This document shows, piece by piece, positions 30,246 to 40,036 of a stretch of DNA of 64,000 nt. The stretch spans positions 62,001 to 126,000 of the forward strand of contig SVKK01000002.1 in NCBI GenBank assembly GCA_015068425.1, written 5' to 3'. How positions within the stretch are numbered: position 1 is the stretch's first letter; each line of letters begins with the position of its first letter. The notes below the pieces were generated by a model. It did not search any database. It had not been told where the DNA came from and saw only the letters and a list, made by a program, of their open reading frames with translations. Source of the stretch: Oscillospiraceae bacterium (GTDB lineage Bacteria; Bacillota; Clostridia; Oscillospirales; Oscillospiraceae). Both the position numbers and the translations under genes were made by a program.

Positions 30246-31742
30246 ATGGAGGCAAAACTTGGCTTAACGGAATATGACGTTTTTAATAAAATATTTTCAA
30301 CATCATTGCGAAAAGAAGAAAGCAGAGATACAGTTGTTCCTGATGTTCTCCCTGATATCAGCGAGATATTATGCTGCGAGGGTATGCTGCTGATTAGAAG
30401 CAAGGACATAACGGGTGGAAGAGTTCGCACCGAAGTGAATGTTTGTTCAAATGTGCTTTATAAAGGTGAGGACAGCAAAATATATTCTGTAGATGTAAAT
30501 GTTCCGGTAGTATTGTCTTCTGAGGATGACTCGATAGAAGAAAGCCATATGGCGTGTGCCAAATTTGATCTTATAAAGCTGGAAGCCAGAGCTCTGAATC
30601 CGAGGAAAATTCTTGTGCGCGCGGAAGTGGGCGGAGAAATTTCAACGTTTGGAAACTCAAAATTTATTATTAATAAAAATGTTTCAGGCGAAGAACATAT
30701 AAGAAGCAAAATTTGCAGCAAAGATGTAAGCTTTATCAGCTCCGTCTGTGAAAAAACATTTGCAATAACGGATGAAATCACATTGCCTATGTCTGAAGAA
30801 GGGATTGGAAATGTAGCTTTCTCCGGATGCAGTTGCACAGTGGATGACGTAAAAGCGGTAGGTACTAAGCTGATAGTCAAGGGCAGGGTAAAAAGTGGTT
30901 TGTTTTACTTAAACAAGCATGATGAAATATCGCGGTTTGAAAATTCATCGGATTATTCACAAATTATAGAACTTGGACGAGAAGCAGTTCAGGGATTAAA
31001 GAATATCTGGCTAATTCCCAGTGGAGCATACTGCAGTTATAACGAAAACGAAAACAGAGTATCTTTGGAACTTCATCTCGTTATCCAGGTGATATGCAGA
31101 GATACTGTGGCGCTTGAGTATATAAATGATTGCTACAGCAACAGATATAATTTAATTCAAGACAGGAAAGAGATTAAACTTGAGCATTATCAGGATTCTA
31201 TTAAAATCAGGGATAATTTAAGACAGCTTATTGAATCATCAGCCGCTATATCCAATATAATGCATTCTACTTTGCGCACGGGATTTCCAACAGTAAGCGC
31301 TTCTGAAATAAGACTTCCGGTTAATTTCTCGCTGATTTGTAAAAATGGAGAGAACATGTGGAGCGAATGCAGAAGAACAGAATTTTCTTTGAGCTTGCCG
31401 AATGAAAAAAGGAGCTATATTGTAAACAGTGTCGATATAGTTGATTGGACTGTCGTTCCGGTGCCGGGGGGTATAGAGCTAAGGCTTGAAATTACAGCGG
31501 AAATATGTGCTTATAATGATGTCAAATTTGAATATATATCTGCAATTACATATAATGAGGACGAAATCTTAGATAATTCTGAAAAGCCTTCAATCACTGT
31601 GCTGCGTGTTAATAAGGGCGATGAACTTTGGGAGATTGCAAAAGATAACTGCTCATCTCCTGAAGCGATTTTAAGCGTAAATAATATTACCGATTTTTCG
31701 ACGGCAGCAGGGAAAATGATTCTAATACCTAAAACCTACTAA
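30246..31742 (+). CDS. SPOCS (DUF3794) domain protein with C-terminal LysM
   Basis: Repeated SPOCS-like beta modules 'PDVLPDISEILCCEGML...GRVRTEVNV' and C-term 'LRVNKGDELWEIAKDNCSSPEAILSVNNI'. Confidence 0.85.
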   Translation: MEAKLGLTEYDVFNKIFSTSLRKEESRDTVVPDVLPDISEILCCEGMLLIRSKDITGGRVRTEVNVCSNVLYKGEDSKIYSVDVNVPVVLSSEDDSIEESHMACAKFDLIKLEARALNPRKILVRAEVGGEISTFGNSKFIINKNVSGEEHIRSKICSKDVSFISSVCEKTFAITDEITLPMSEEGIGNVAFSGCSCTVDDVKAVGTKLIVKGRVKSGLFYLNKHDEISRFENSSDYSQIIELGREAVQGLKNIWLIPSGAYCSYNENENRVSLELHLVIQVICRDTVALEYINDCYSNRYNLIQDRKEIKLEHYQDSIKIRDNLRQLIESSAAISNIMHSTLRTGFPTVSASEIRLPVNFSLICKNGENMWSECRRTEFSLSLPNEKRSYIVNSVDIVDWTVVPVPGGIELRLEITAEICAYNDVKFEYISAITYNEDEILDNSEKPSITVLRVNKGDELWEIAKDNCSSPEAILSVNNITDFSTAAGKMILIPKTY

Positions 31743-31841
31743 TAGTTATATAAAACTCTTTTTGGCGCTTTACTATTGCCAAGCTTGACATATTGTGCTA
31801 AAATACCTTGGATAAAATTTATAACAAGGGGCTGTAAATAT

Positions 31842-32579
31842 ATGTCTGGACATTCCAAATGGCACAATATACAGAAAACCAAGGGCGCTGCCGATGCTAA
31901 GCGCGCTCAGGCTTTTACCAAAATCGCACGTGAAATGATCGTTGCCGTTAAAGAAGGCGGCAGCGGAGATCCCAACAACAACTCCCGCCTTGCAACCGTT
32001 ATCGCAAAGGCAAAGGCAGCAAATATGCCTAACGACAACATCAAGCGCACCATCGACAAGGCTCTCGGCGCTGGAAGCACCGATAACTTTGAGAAGGTCG
32101 TTTATGAGGGCTACGGCCCCTGCGGCGTCGCTGTTATTGTTGACGCGCTCTCCGATAACCGCAACCGTACCGCTTCCGAAGTTCGCCACATCTTTGATAA
32201 GTATGGCGGAAACCTTGGCGCTTCCGGCTGCGTAAGCTGGAGCTTTGATAACAAGGGCGTTATCATCATTGATAACGAGGACGAAGAGCTGGATGAAGAC
32301 GAAGTCATGATGGAAGCTCTCGACTGCGGCGCAGAGGACTTTGAGGCAGAGGGTGAGACCTTCACCGTCTACACCACTCCCGATGATGTTGCCGCTGTCA
32401 GCGAAGCTCTCAGCGCAAAGGGCTATAAGCTCCTCTCCGCACAGGCTGAGATGATTCCCCAGAATGGCTATATCAAGCTCACCAACGAGGACGATATCAA
32501 GAACATGACCAAGATGATCGACATGTTCGAGGATAACGACGACGTTCAGAACGTTTACCACAACTGGGAACAGGACTAA
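31842..32579 (+). CDS. yebC: YebC/PmpR family regulator/translation factor
   Basis: 'MSGHSKWHNIQKTKGAADAKRAQAFTKIAREMIVAVKEGG'; start ATG 31842. Confidence 0.97.
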   Translation: MSGHSKWHNIQKTKGAADAKRAQAFTKIAREMIVAVKEGGSGDPNNNSRLATVIAKAKAANMPNDNIKRTIDKALGAGSTDNFEKVVYEGYGPCGVAVIVDALSDNRNRTASEVRHIFDKYGGNLGASGCVSWSFDNKGVIIIDNEDEELDEDEVMMEALDCGAEDFEAEGETFTVYTTPDDVAAVSEALSAKGYKLLSAQAEMIPQNGYIKLTNEDDIKNMTKMIDMFEDNDDVQNVYHNWEQD

Positions 32580-32597
32580 TTAAATATTTATAAAGTA

Positions 32598-32633
32598 AAA
32601 TCCGCTATTTCTTTTTGAAATAGCGGATTTTTA
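32598..32633 (+). terminator. Intrinsic terminator after yebC
   Basis: aaaatccgctatttctttttgaaatagcggatttttat. Confidence 0.85.
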
Positions 32634-32654
32634 TATATTATTGGCGCGAATATG

Positions 32655-32849
32655 TCAGCACAAGGTAGCTTCTTCTGCATACAGCCTGTCGTTGATTTCG
32701 TCCAGTTCCATTTTGTGAGCCAGACCGTAAATTATAATCGCATCGCGGCGGTTTTTCACATATAACTGGGCAAAGCCGCTGCGCTTTAATAATTTTTGCG
32801 TTTCATCCAACGAGGCGGAAAGACCGTAGCATATATCTATACCTATAAA
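32655..32849 (-). pseudogene. Remnant of an HTH-associated C-terminal domain, no start codon
   Basis: Minus-strand open frame '..IGIDICYGLSASLDETQKLLKRSGFAQLYVKNRRDAIIIYGLAHKMELDEINDRLYAEEATLC*'; only ATG is deep inside. Confidence 0.5.
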
Positions 32850-32850
32850 T

Positions 32851-32887
32851 AAGAAAAACAGGGCGGTATTTCCGCCCTGTTTTTCTT
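32851..32887. terminator. Bidirectional terminator-like hairpin downstream of the XRE gene
   Basis: aagaaaaacagggcggtatttccgccctgtttttctt. Confidence 0.8.
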
Positions 32888-33113
32888 ATTCAAAATAAAT
32901 CTCTATTTTTTTTACAAGTTCACTCGGCTTCATATTCAGCGCCGACGCAATTTTGCAGATAGTTTCAAAGTTTGCCTGCTTTGTTCCGCTCTCTATCATT
33001 GAAAGGTGAGTTCTTGCAATTCCCGCGAGTCCGCTGACAACATCCTGCGAAAGGCCTTTCTCGCCTCGGATCTCCTTTATTGTTTTTCCTACGGCAGAAT
33101 TATCAAACTTCAT
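32886..33113 (-). CDS. XRE-family helix-turn-helix regulator (75 aa)
   Basis: 'TIKEIRGEKGLSQDVVSGLAGIARTHLSMIESGTKQANFETICKIASALNMKPSELVKK'; start at 33113 (-). Confidence 0.9.
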   Translation of the reverse strand: MKFDNSAVGKTIKEIRGEKGLSQDVVSGLAGIARTHLSMIESGTKQANFETICKIASALNMKPSELVKKIEIYFE

Positions 33114-33118
33114 ATAAC

Positions 33119-33151
33119 CACCTACATTAATTCTTGATAATAGTGTAGGTG
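33119..33151 (-). promoter_or_regulatory. Inverted repeat upstream of the XRE gene, candidate operator
   Basis: CACCTACA (33119-33126) ... TGTAGGTG (33144-33151), just upstream of the minus-strand start codon. Confidence 0.4.
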
Positions 33152-33269
33152 ATTTTTCAACAAAATATGTCTGCGAAGATAGACAAAGACGCAATTATGT
33201 GCTATGCTTATAGAGATAAAACCGCATTTTAGTAAGGAAGTAAATACAGAGTATTGGAGGAGCTGTTAT

Positions 33270-34082
33270 ATGAATAAAAAATTCGGTTCATTGGCGGTGT
33301 TGGTAATAGCGTTGTGTTTCATGTTAGCTGCATGCGGAAAGAGCGAGTCTGTTAAAAACGTTGAAATGTTGATCGCTGATCTCCCTGCGTTGTCGATGGA
33401 AAATTATGATGAACTCGTATATGCAAGGGATAAAATTGACGCCGTTAAAGCTGAATATAATGCATTGAGTGAAAAAGAAAAGAGTCAGGTAGAAAATATA
33501 GATGTTTTAGATTATGAACGATTGCGCTTATATCAAAATGAGTATAAAGAAGTCGCTATTTTTATTCAATATATGAATATGAATGTTGACTATGTTGTTA
33601 GTGGTAATGTGACCATTTGGGATAATGTGGGTTCATCCGATTTCTTCAATTATCAAGATAATGTACTTACTGTTGGCGAGATAGGCTATGATGGAATGAA
33701 AGCTAAATACGGTGAAGAGGATGCCTTTTATGCTTTTTGGGTCGCGGGCTATGCAGTAGATAAGGAATATTTTGGAAAAAACTTTGATTATTTTAGTTCG
33801 AGCAAAATTGCTGAAACAGAGGATAAATGCAAAGCTTATGTTCAGTCCATTAAGAATGTGGAAGATTCACACGAAACGATAAAAGTAGTTATAAGTCTTA
33901 TGGTGAATGATTTCTCCAAGGATCACAGCTCGGAAATGGACGCACTTCAAAATTGGTGGATTGAGAGCAGTCTTTACGCTGACCACGCTCTTAATCCGAG
34001 CGGCAGCTTGAATTCATATGTTTCTGCTGTATATGTATACCAGGATAATATTCAGCGATATCAAAAAATTGCCGGATATTGA
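33270..34082 (+). CDS. Putative lipoprotein of unknown function
   Basis: 'MNKKFGSLAVLVIALCFMLAACGKSE' lipobox; no recognised domain in the rest. Confidence 0.75.
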   Translation: MNKKFGSLAVLVIALCFMLAACGKSESVKNVEMLIADLPALSMENYDELVYARDKIDAVKAEYNALSEKEKSQVENIDVLDYERLRLYQNEYKEVAIFIQYMNMNVDYVVSGNVTIWDNVGSSDFFNYQDNVLTVGEIGYDGMKAKYGEEDAFYAFWVAGYAVDKEYFGKNFDYFSSSKIAETEDKCKAYVQSIKNVEDSHETIKVVISLMVNDFSKDHSSEMDALQNWWIESSLYADHALNPSGSLNSYVSAVYVYQDNIQRYQKIAGY

Positions 34083-34175
34083 TAGGGATTATATCGGTCA
34101 GCTTAGCCGCTGAGGGGCTCGATTTCTGGATGACAATATCCGAACGTGTACAATAACCGTGAGCAGGACTGATTT

Positions 34176-34215
34176 AGCAAGAAAAAGACCGCCGTATGGC
34201 GGTCTTTTTCTTGCT
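34176..34215. terminator. Bidirectional terminator
   Basis: agcaagaaaaagaccgccgtatggcggtctttttcttgct. Confidence 0.88.
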
Positions 34216-35254
34216 AATTTTCCTTTACGAAAATGACTTGTTCCTTTGTTGATCTTGTAAAGCCCAGTTCGGTTTTTTCCTCTGTGATGCCGAGATAGAC
34301 AGTGGTGTTATAGTAATCTCCGTCGTACAGAGTGAAAAGCAGAACACTTGTGCCGTATTTGTCGGTGATAATATCCTCCCGAAGAATTGACCACGCTCCG
34401 TCTATCCTTATATCGAGGAGGGCGGTGAAACTTCCGTCTTCATAAAACTCAACGCTGTATTCGCTGCGGTCAAGGTTTTTGCGGCTTTCGTCAAATACAT
34501 AAGAAACTTTGTCAATGACCCATTTGCCCGTGAGTATTTCTATATATCCTTCAATCTCATCTCCGAGGCGTTCAAACTCCAAAAATAATGAGAAAAGAGA
34601 GTCATCTTCCGGAACATACCATAAATCTATTACCTTATCGCCGCTTAGGAGAAAATGATAATATTTTTTGCCATCATATTCCTCAAGCTCAATAAATTCC
34701 ATAGTTACGGCGATTATTTCGTTATCTTCAAAAAATCTTATACTGCCGTCAGCGGAGAATTCAAGGAAGGGAACCTGAGGGCCAAATACGTTATAGGCAA
34801 GCTCATCAAGAACCTCTACGCAATCCCATCGACCCTGAAGCGACGTGGTGAGGTAGAGTATATAGTCCATAGCTGTGGTCTCGGTCTCGCCGCACAGAGT
34901 GCAACTGCGGCTCATAGTGTCAACATCAAAGCTCCAGTCGGAATATGTATGCTCAAGCTTATCCCCCTGAGTGATACCGCAGATGCTGCAGGCTTCGGGA
35001 GTGCTGCAGCTCGCATCGACCCATATATGGGAGAGAGCTTCACCCTCGCTGAGACCGCAAAGGGAGCAGGTTTTGGGGGCTGTGCAATCAGCATTGAGCC
35101 ATTGGTGAGAAAGTGCATATCCTTCGGTTTCTCCGCAGAGAGCGCAGGTTTTCGGACTCAGACAATCCGCGTCTGTCCATTGGTGTTCACAACCGCAGGC
35201 AGTAAAGAGCAGGCAGGCAAGAAGCAAAATGATCAGTACGGAAAATTTTCTCAT
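34214..35254 (-). CDS. Lipoprotein with tandem Cys-rich (CxxCG) repeats
   Basis: Lipobox 'LLFTACGC' then repeats 'HQWTDADCLSPKTCALCGETEGYALS / HQWLNADCTAPKTCSLCGLSEGEALS / HIWVDASCSTPEACSICGITQGDKLE'. Confidence 0.85.
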   Translation of the reverse strand: MRKFSVLIILLLACLLFTACGCEHQWTDADCLSPKTCALCGETEGYALSHQWLNADCTAPKTCSLCGLSEGEALSHIWVDASCSTPEACSICGITQGDKLEHTYSDWSFDVDTMSRSCTLCGETETTAMDYILYLTTSLQGRWDCVEVLDELAYNVFGPQVPFLEFSADGSIRFFEDNEIIAVTMEFIELEEYDGKKYYHFLLSGDKVIDLWYVPEDDSLFSLFLEFERLGDEIEGYIEILTGKWVIDKVSYVFDESRKNLDRSEYSVEFYEDGSFTALLDIRIDGAWSILREDIITDKYGTSVLLFTLYDGDYYNTTVYLGITEEKTELGFTRSTKEQVIFVKEN

Positions 35255-35268
35255 ATTTGTATCCTATC

Positions 35269-36156
35269 TTATTCAACAGTGACTGACATAGTGAGAGCTC
35301 CGGCTTCTTCGTCATAGTAAAGCATATATGCAAGTCCGTTATGAGAAAGAGTAAGCTCATCGTCTCCCATAAGAGAAGCATAAAGCTCAAGGGCTTCGTC
35401 GTGGCTGAGGGTGGGGTCGCAGGCTACCATAAGAGGTACGGAGTGTATCTCGTGGCGGTTTTCGCTCAGTGTATCCAGCAATCCCTTATTCCAGCCCAGA
35501 TTGAGATAAACGGTGGAGAATGTGTCTTCGGGTGTTGCTGCACTGCCGTCGGCTTTTTTGAAAACCATTCTGGAAATAAAGTCTGAATCCCAGTATATTA
35601 GGGCAAAAAGCCCGCCATATTCATCTGTATCTCCGAAGCCGCCCAAATCGTATTCCTCATACTTGTGCATATGCAAAAGTCTCTCGTAGAGCTCCAGAGT
35701 TGTGCATATAAACTCCTTGCCGTTATGGAGAGATTTCAGCGATCCGCTTGAAGATTCCATAAGCTCTCCGCAGACCTTGCAGTATATAACGCAGTCACCG
35801 GTTGCGGCCTTTATATCAAGATTGCTGTATTCGGCTTTGCCTTCGCTGTGTCCCAAAGCCTCGCCGCGCTCTTTGCCGCAGACTGAGCACTTTTCGGGCT
35901 GCAGGCAGCTTGCATCTTCCCACTTGTGCTGCAGGGCTTCTCCCCGCACATCGCCGCAGAGAGCGCATTTTTCGCTTTCCTCGCAGGTGGCGGGTGACCA
36001 TTGGTGATGCAGAGCTTCGCCCTGAGTTTCGCCGCATAGAGAGCAGCTTTGTGCAGCGTCGCAGGTGGCGGGAAGCCATTCGTGGCTGCATCCGCATCCC
36101 GTGAAAAGGAGAAGAGCCAAAAGCATTATTACGAATAGTATCAATATCTTTTTCAT
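35269..36156 (-). CDS. Lipoprotein with tandem Cys-rich (CxxCG) repeats, paralogue of the preceding
   Basis: 'LLFTGCGCSHEWLPATCDAAQSCSLCGETQGEALHHQWSPATCEESEKCALCGDVRGEALQHKWEDASCLQPEKCSVCGKERGEALGH'. Confidence 0.85.
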   Translation of the reverse strand: MKKILILFVIMLLALLLFTGCGCSHEWLPATCDAAQSCSLCGETQGEALHHQWSPATCEESEKCALCGDVRGEALQHKWEDASCLQPEKCSVCGKERGEALGHSEGKAEYSNLDIKAATGDCVIYCKVCGELMESSSGSLKSLHNGKEFICTTLELYERLLHMHKYEEYDLGGFGDTDEYGGLFALIYWDSDFISRMVFKKADGSAATPEDTFSTVYLNLGWNKGLLDTLSENRHEIHSVPLMVACDPTLSHDEALELYASLMGDDELTLSHNGLAYMLYYDEEAGALTMSVTVE

Positions 36157-36175
36157 TTTGAAAGCTCCTTTTGTT

Positions 36176-37549
36176 TTAGACGCTTCTTGTTAGCTTTTTC
36201 ATCCAATTATATTTGCGAAAATGGATAAATGTGGGCAGACATTTGAAGATCTGGTCTGACTGAATGACGACCACGACCCACTCAACGGGCAGTTTCCACC
36301 AGAATGCAGCAGCGAAGGAGAGGGGCATAACGATGCACCACGTGCTGATAAGGTTCATCTTCATAGTGAAGTTACCGTCTCCGCCCCCTTGGAAAATACC
36401 GAAGCTGACAGGCATTTGGTAACTCATTCCCACCATAATTATACCCATAATCGCGATCAGATTTGATGCCATCTCTATGGCCTCTCCGTTGAGATCATAG
36501 AAGGAGAGAAGAGGTTTCCTCAAAAGCACAAGGGCAAGACCGAGGATAATGCCGATCGCTATGTCGATGCAGGAGAGAGTGCGGGCGTCGGATTTGATTT
36601 TGTCCATATCGCCTCTGCCTATTGCGGTTCCGATCATGACCGCAGAGGCGGAGGACATTGCAACAACGATGACCTTCAGATATTGATAGAAGGTGGTGGC
36701 AACAGAGTTTGCAGCTATGGCGTTATCGGAGAGATGTCCGAGAATGGAGGTCTGCATCGGGACAGATACGCCCCAGAGAACGGTGGCGCACATAATGGGT
36801 ATGTATACCTTGGTGAAATCCTTTCTGAGAAGAGGAGCTTTCACAAATAGATCTTTCCCGAAAAGTGAGAGCTTTTTGTCCTTCTTAAGGATGTATATGA
36901 GTATTATTGCAAGCTCAACGCTTCTCGCGATGATTGTGCCGATTGCCGCGCCCGCAATTCCCATTTCGGGCATACCAAGCTTACCGAAAATGAAGATATA
37001 ATTGAAGAATACGTTGACGAGAAGGGAGATGGCGGACACCCAGAAGGAAATGTTTACGGTCTGAACGGCGCGGAGGGCTGCCATAAGTGTCTGGGTGATC
37101 ATAAAGAGCAGGAAGGTCCAGGAAATAAGGCGGAGATAGACTTCGCCTTCTGCGATAATATCAGGCGAAGAGGTGAAAATTTTAAGTATGGGGACGGGTA
37201 TGATCTGGCAAAGCACAACGAGAATGAGAGATACCGCAATTCCAAGCTTCAGAGCAATGCCTGTAAGTATGCGGATGGGAGATGTGCGGCTCTGTCCCCA
37301 ATACTGCGATGCAAGAGCAACAAGGGTGTTGCCCACGGAAATGGCGAACTGCTGGACCATAAAGAAGATCTGGTTGACAATCGCAGCTCCGCTGAGAGCA
37401 TCCTGACTGTATGTACCCAGCATGATGTTGTCCGCCATATTGACGCTGTAGGCAACAATGTTCTGCAGCGCGATCGTGAGCATCATTGGGAAAAGCGTTT
37501 TATAAAATGCTTTGTCTTTTGTGAAAAAGCTTGTTCTGCTAAGATCCAT
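36176..37549 (-). CDS. MATE family efflux transporter
   Basis: About 12 TM segments; 'NMADNIMLGTYSQDALSGAAIVNQIFF' and MATE-like second half. Confidence 0.92.
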   Translation of the reverse strand: MDLSRTSFFTKDKAFYKTLFPMMLTIALQNIVAYSVNMADNIMLGTYSQDALSGAAIVNQIFFMVQQFAISVGNTLVALASQYWGQSRTSPIRILTGIALKLGIAVSLILVVLCQIIPVPILKIFTSSPDIIAEGEVYLRLISWTFLLFMITQTLMAALRAVQTVNISFWVSAISLLVNVFFNYIFIFGKLGMPEMGIAGAAIGTIIARSVELAIILIYILKKDKKLSLFGKDLFVKAPLLRKDFTKVYIPIMCATVLWGVSVPMQTSILGHLSDNAIAANSVATTFYQYLKVIVVAMSSASAVMIGTAIGRGDMDKIKSDARTLSCIDIAIGIILGLALVLLRKPLLSFYDLNGEAIEMASNLIAIMGIIMVGMSYQMPVSFGIFQGGGDGNFTMKMNLISTWCIVMPLSFAAAFWWKLPVEWVVVVIQSDQIFKCLPTFIHFRKYNWMKKLTRSV

Positions 37550-37664
37550 ATCAATATCCTTTGGTCTTATTTTTTATACATTTTATTCCCACGATATAAA
37601 ACTGTCAATCATTCAATGGGGAAAAGAAAAATATAAGAAATAGCATAGTTGATATTGCCGAATA

Positions 37665-38651
37665 TTGTCTGCTTATGTTATAATCCATTCATTATTTGTA
37701 GGGAGAGTGGACAAGTTGGCCAATACGGCTGTTATAGGCGTTACATTCGTTGATGTAAAAGGTTTCCCAAAAACAAAGTATGATCCCGTCGGAAGAAATT
37801 TGGGAATGGTAAAAATAGTCCACGGCGGTGTCAGCCGCAACGTGGTTGAAAACTTTGCCAACGTGGGCATGCCTGTATCATTTGTCAGTATGCTTGATGA
37901 CAGTGCAATCGGCAGGGATGTTGCCCGCAAGCTTGAAAATGTAGGCGCTGACCTTAGCTATACTGTTACAACCGATCATGACGGAATTGGTATGTGGCTT
38001 GTTATACTCGATGAAAACGGAGATCTTGCAGGATCTATTTCCTGCATGCCAGATGTCAGCGTTCTGGAGAAGCTAATTGACGAACAGGGCGAACGTATCA
38101 TTGCCAACTGCGAAAATGTTGTCTTGGAAATTGACCTTAATGAGCATATAGCAGAGAGAGTTTTGGAACTTGCCGAGAAGTATAACAAGAAGACCTATGC
38201 AATAGTAGGTAATCTCAGCGTGATTTTGCCCCATCTTGAATATCTGCAGCGCACCGATTGCTTCATCTGCAATGAGGTTGAGTGCGGTAAGGTTTTCGGC
38301 GCGGATGTTGAATCCTTCAGTCCTCAGGAGATGCTGGAGTTCCTTGTTCCCGCCGCCGATAAACTCTCTATTCCTTCAATAGTTGTTACTATGGGTGCTC
38401 AGGGAAGTGTATACTATGATGCAGTGGGCGGAGAAAAGGGAATTTGTCCCGCAGTTCCCGTGCGTCTCGTAGATTCCTGCGGTGCCGGTGACGCATTCTT
38501 CTCGGGCACCGTTATGGCACTTACTAAGGGAATGAAGCTTTCTGAGGCTGTAAAATACGGAGCAAGACTTGCTTCCATGACCATCAGCTCCGATGAAGCT
38601 GCCTGCCCCATTTGTCCCGATTTCTTCAATGAACAGCTGAAGTTGTTTTGA
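37665..38651 (+). CDS. PfkB-family carbohydrate kinase
   Basis: 'GGVSRNVVENFANVG' and C-term 'LVDSCGAGDAFFSGTVMAL'; probable start is further in than the ORF start. Confidence 0.9.
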   Translation: MSAYVIIHSLFVGRVDKLANTAVIGVTFVDVKGFPKTKYDPVGRNLGMVKIVHGGVSRNVVENFANVGMPVSFVSMLDDSAIGRDVARKLENVGADLSYTVTTDHDGIGMWLVILDENGDLAGSISCMPDVSVLEKLIDEQGERIIANCENVVLEIDLNEHIAERVLELAEKYNKKTYAIVGNLSVILPHLEYLQRTDCFICNEVECGKVFGADVESFSPQEMLEFLVPAADKLSIPSIVVTMGAQGSVYYDAVGGEKGICPAVPVRLVDSCGAGDAFFSGTVMALTKGMKLSEAVKYGARLASMTISSDEAACPICPDFFNEQLKLF

Positions 38652-38662
38652 ATTTTATAATG

Positions 38663-38698
38663 AAAAATACCGTGCCTTTTTTCGGCACGGTATTTTTG
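38663..38698. terminator. Bidirectional terminator
   Basis: aaaaataccgtgccttttttcggcacggtatttttg. Confidence 0.88.
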
Positions 38699-38701
38699 TA
38701 A

Positions 38702-39871
38702 TTAGTTATAGTGGTAGAAGCGTTGCGGCTTCGGTCGGTACTTAACACCCGAGACAAGTCCAACTGCAGCAAACAGCGAGAATATTGAAGAGCCGCCGTA
38801 GCTGAAGAAGGGGAGCGTTAGACCGATAACGGGGGTAAGACCGGTGCACATTCCAATATTCTGGAAGGTCTGGAAAAGGAGAGTTCCGGCAACACCGAGA
38901 CAAACAAGGGTACTCATAAGGTTTTTACTTGTGAGCCCGATGTAAGTGCAGCGGATAATTATAAGCATAAGAAGAATGAAAACGATGATGCATCCGAACA
39001 TTCCAAGCTCCTCGCCTATAACAGAGAATATAAAGTCAGTGTGCTTTGCTGGGTTGGAGTAGGGGTTTTGAGTCTGAGGACCATTTCCAAGACCGGTACC
39101 CCAAAAACGTCCCGATGCAAGTGAGAGCTTGCTCTGGTTAGTCTGCCAAAGATAACCGTCGCCTTTAGGGTCAATGCTGGGATCATAAGGAGCAAGGATG
39201 CGGGCTTTTTGATAGTCTTTCAGGAAGTGCTCCCATGCGAAGGGAATAACCGCTGCCACAGCGGCAATGCCGAGAACAAACCAGTAAAGCTTCAAACCGG
39301 CAAAAAAGAGCATAATGGCGAAAATGAAGAAGAAAACCAGCGCACTTCCAAGGTCGCCGGAGATTACGATGATCAGACCGAAGAACAGGGCAAAATGGGC
39401 GGCAACCTGTGCGAGAGAAAAGACATGGTTGAGGTTTTTATATTCCTTAAGTGTGCTGATATGTTTTGCCATAAGGACAACATAGATAACTTTAACAATT
39501 TCTGAGGGCTGAATTCCTATACCAAGGAAGCGAATCCAGCTTTTGTTACCGGTACCGTCGTCCTCGCCGAAGGGAACGAGAGCGAGAATAAGCACAACGG
39601 AGATGACAAGGAGTATTATCCATTTATCTGCAATAACGTCAAGGTCAAGTACTGTTAGCACAACAAAAAGAACTATTCCTACAAGAAGCGCAAAAACCTG
39701 AACAAAAACGTATTTGAAGGAACCGCCATCATATGCTTTGGTAGCGCTGGCGATAACCACAACTCCGAATATGGAACAAATAAAACAAAGAGCAAAGAGC
39801 ACCATATCGGCGCGTTTGGTAAATTCAAGGATATATGGTTTTGCTTTATTCAGAAGTTTAATGGTTCTCAC
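38702..39871 (-). CDS. FtsW/RodA/SpoVE family SEDS protein
   Basis: 'IGIQPSEIVKVIYVVLMAKHIS', 'DFIFSVIGEELGMFG', 'GMCTGLTPVIGLTLPFFSYGGSS'. Confidence 0.94.
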   Translation of the reverse strand: MRTIKLLNKAKPYILEFTKRADMVLFALCFICSIFGVVVIASATKAYDGGSFKYVFVQVFALLVGIVLFVVLTVLDLDVIADKWIILLVISVVLILALVPFGEDDGTGNKSWIRFLGIGIQPSEIVKVIYVVLMAKHISTLKEYKNLNHVFSLAQVAAHFALFFGLIIVISGDLGSALVFFFIFAIMLFFAGLKLYWFVLGIAAVAAVIPFAWEHFLKDYQKARILAPYDPSIDPKGDGYLWQTNQSKLSLASGRFWGTGLGNGPQTQNPYSNPAKHTDFIFSVIGEELGMFGCIIVFILLMLIIIRCTYIGLTSKNLMSTLVCLGVAGTLLFQTFQNIGMCTGLTPVIGLTLPFFSYGGSSIFSLFAAVGLVSGVKYRPKPQRFYHYN

Positions 39872-40036
39872 CTGCCTTTATTACGAATAATACGGAAAAT
39901 TTACATCGAATTGGTATCATAATTAATATCATAATATCAATTCTTTTTTATTTCAACCCAGTTTAGCATAATATCGGTCTTTACGCAATCAAATTTTAGG
40001 TTTATAATACAATAGAAAAATAACGGAGAATAAATC

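Noticed and set aside
34655-36104. Plus-strand ORFs opposite the Cys-repeat lipoproteins
   Set aside because: Low-complexity mirrors of the repeat region; the minus-strand frames have signal peptides and regular repeats.
34214-36156. Repeat array considered as a CRISPR or DNA tandem repeat
   Set aside because: The periodicity is protein-coding with degenerate DNA; no identical direct repeats with unique spacers.
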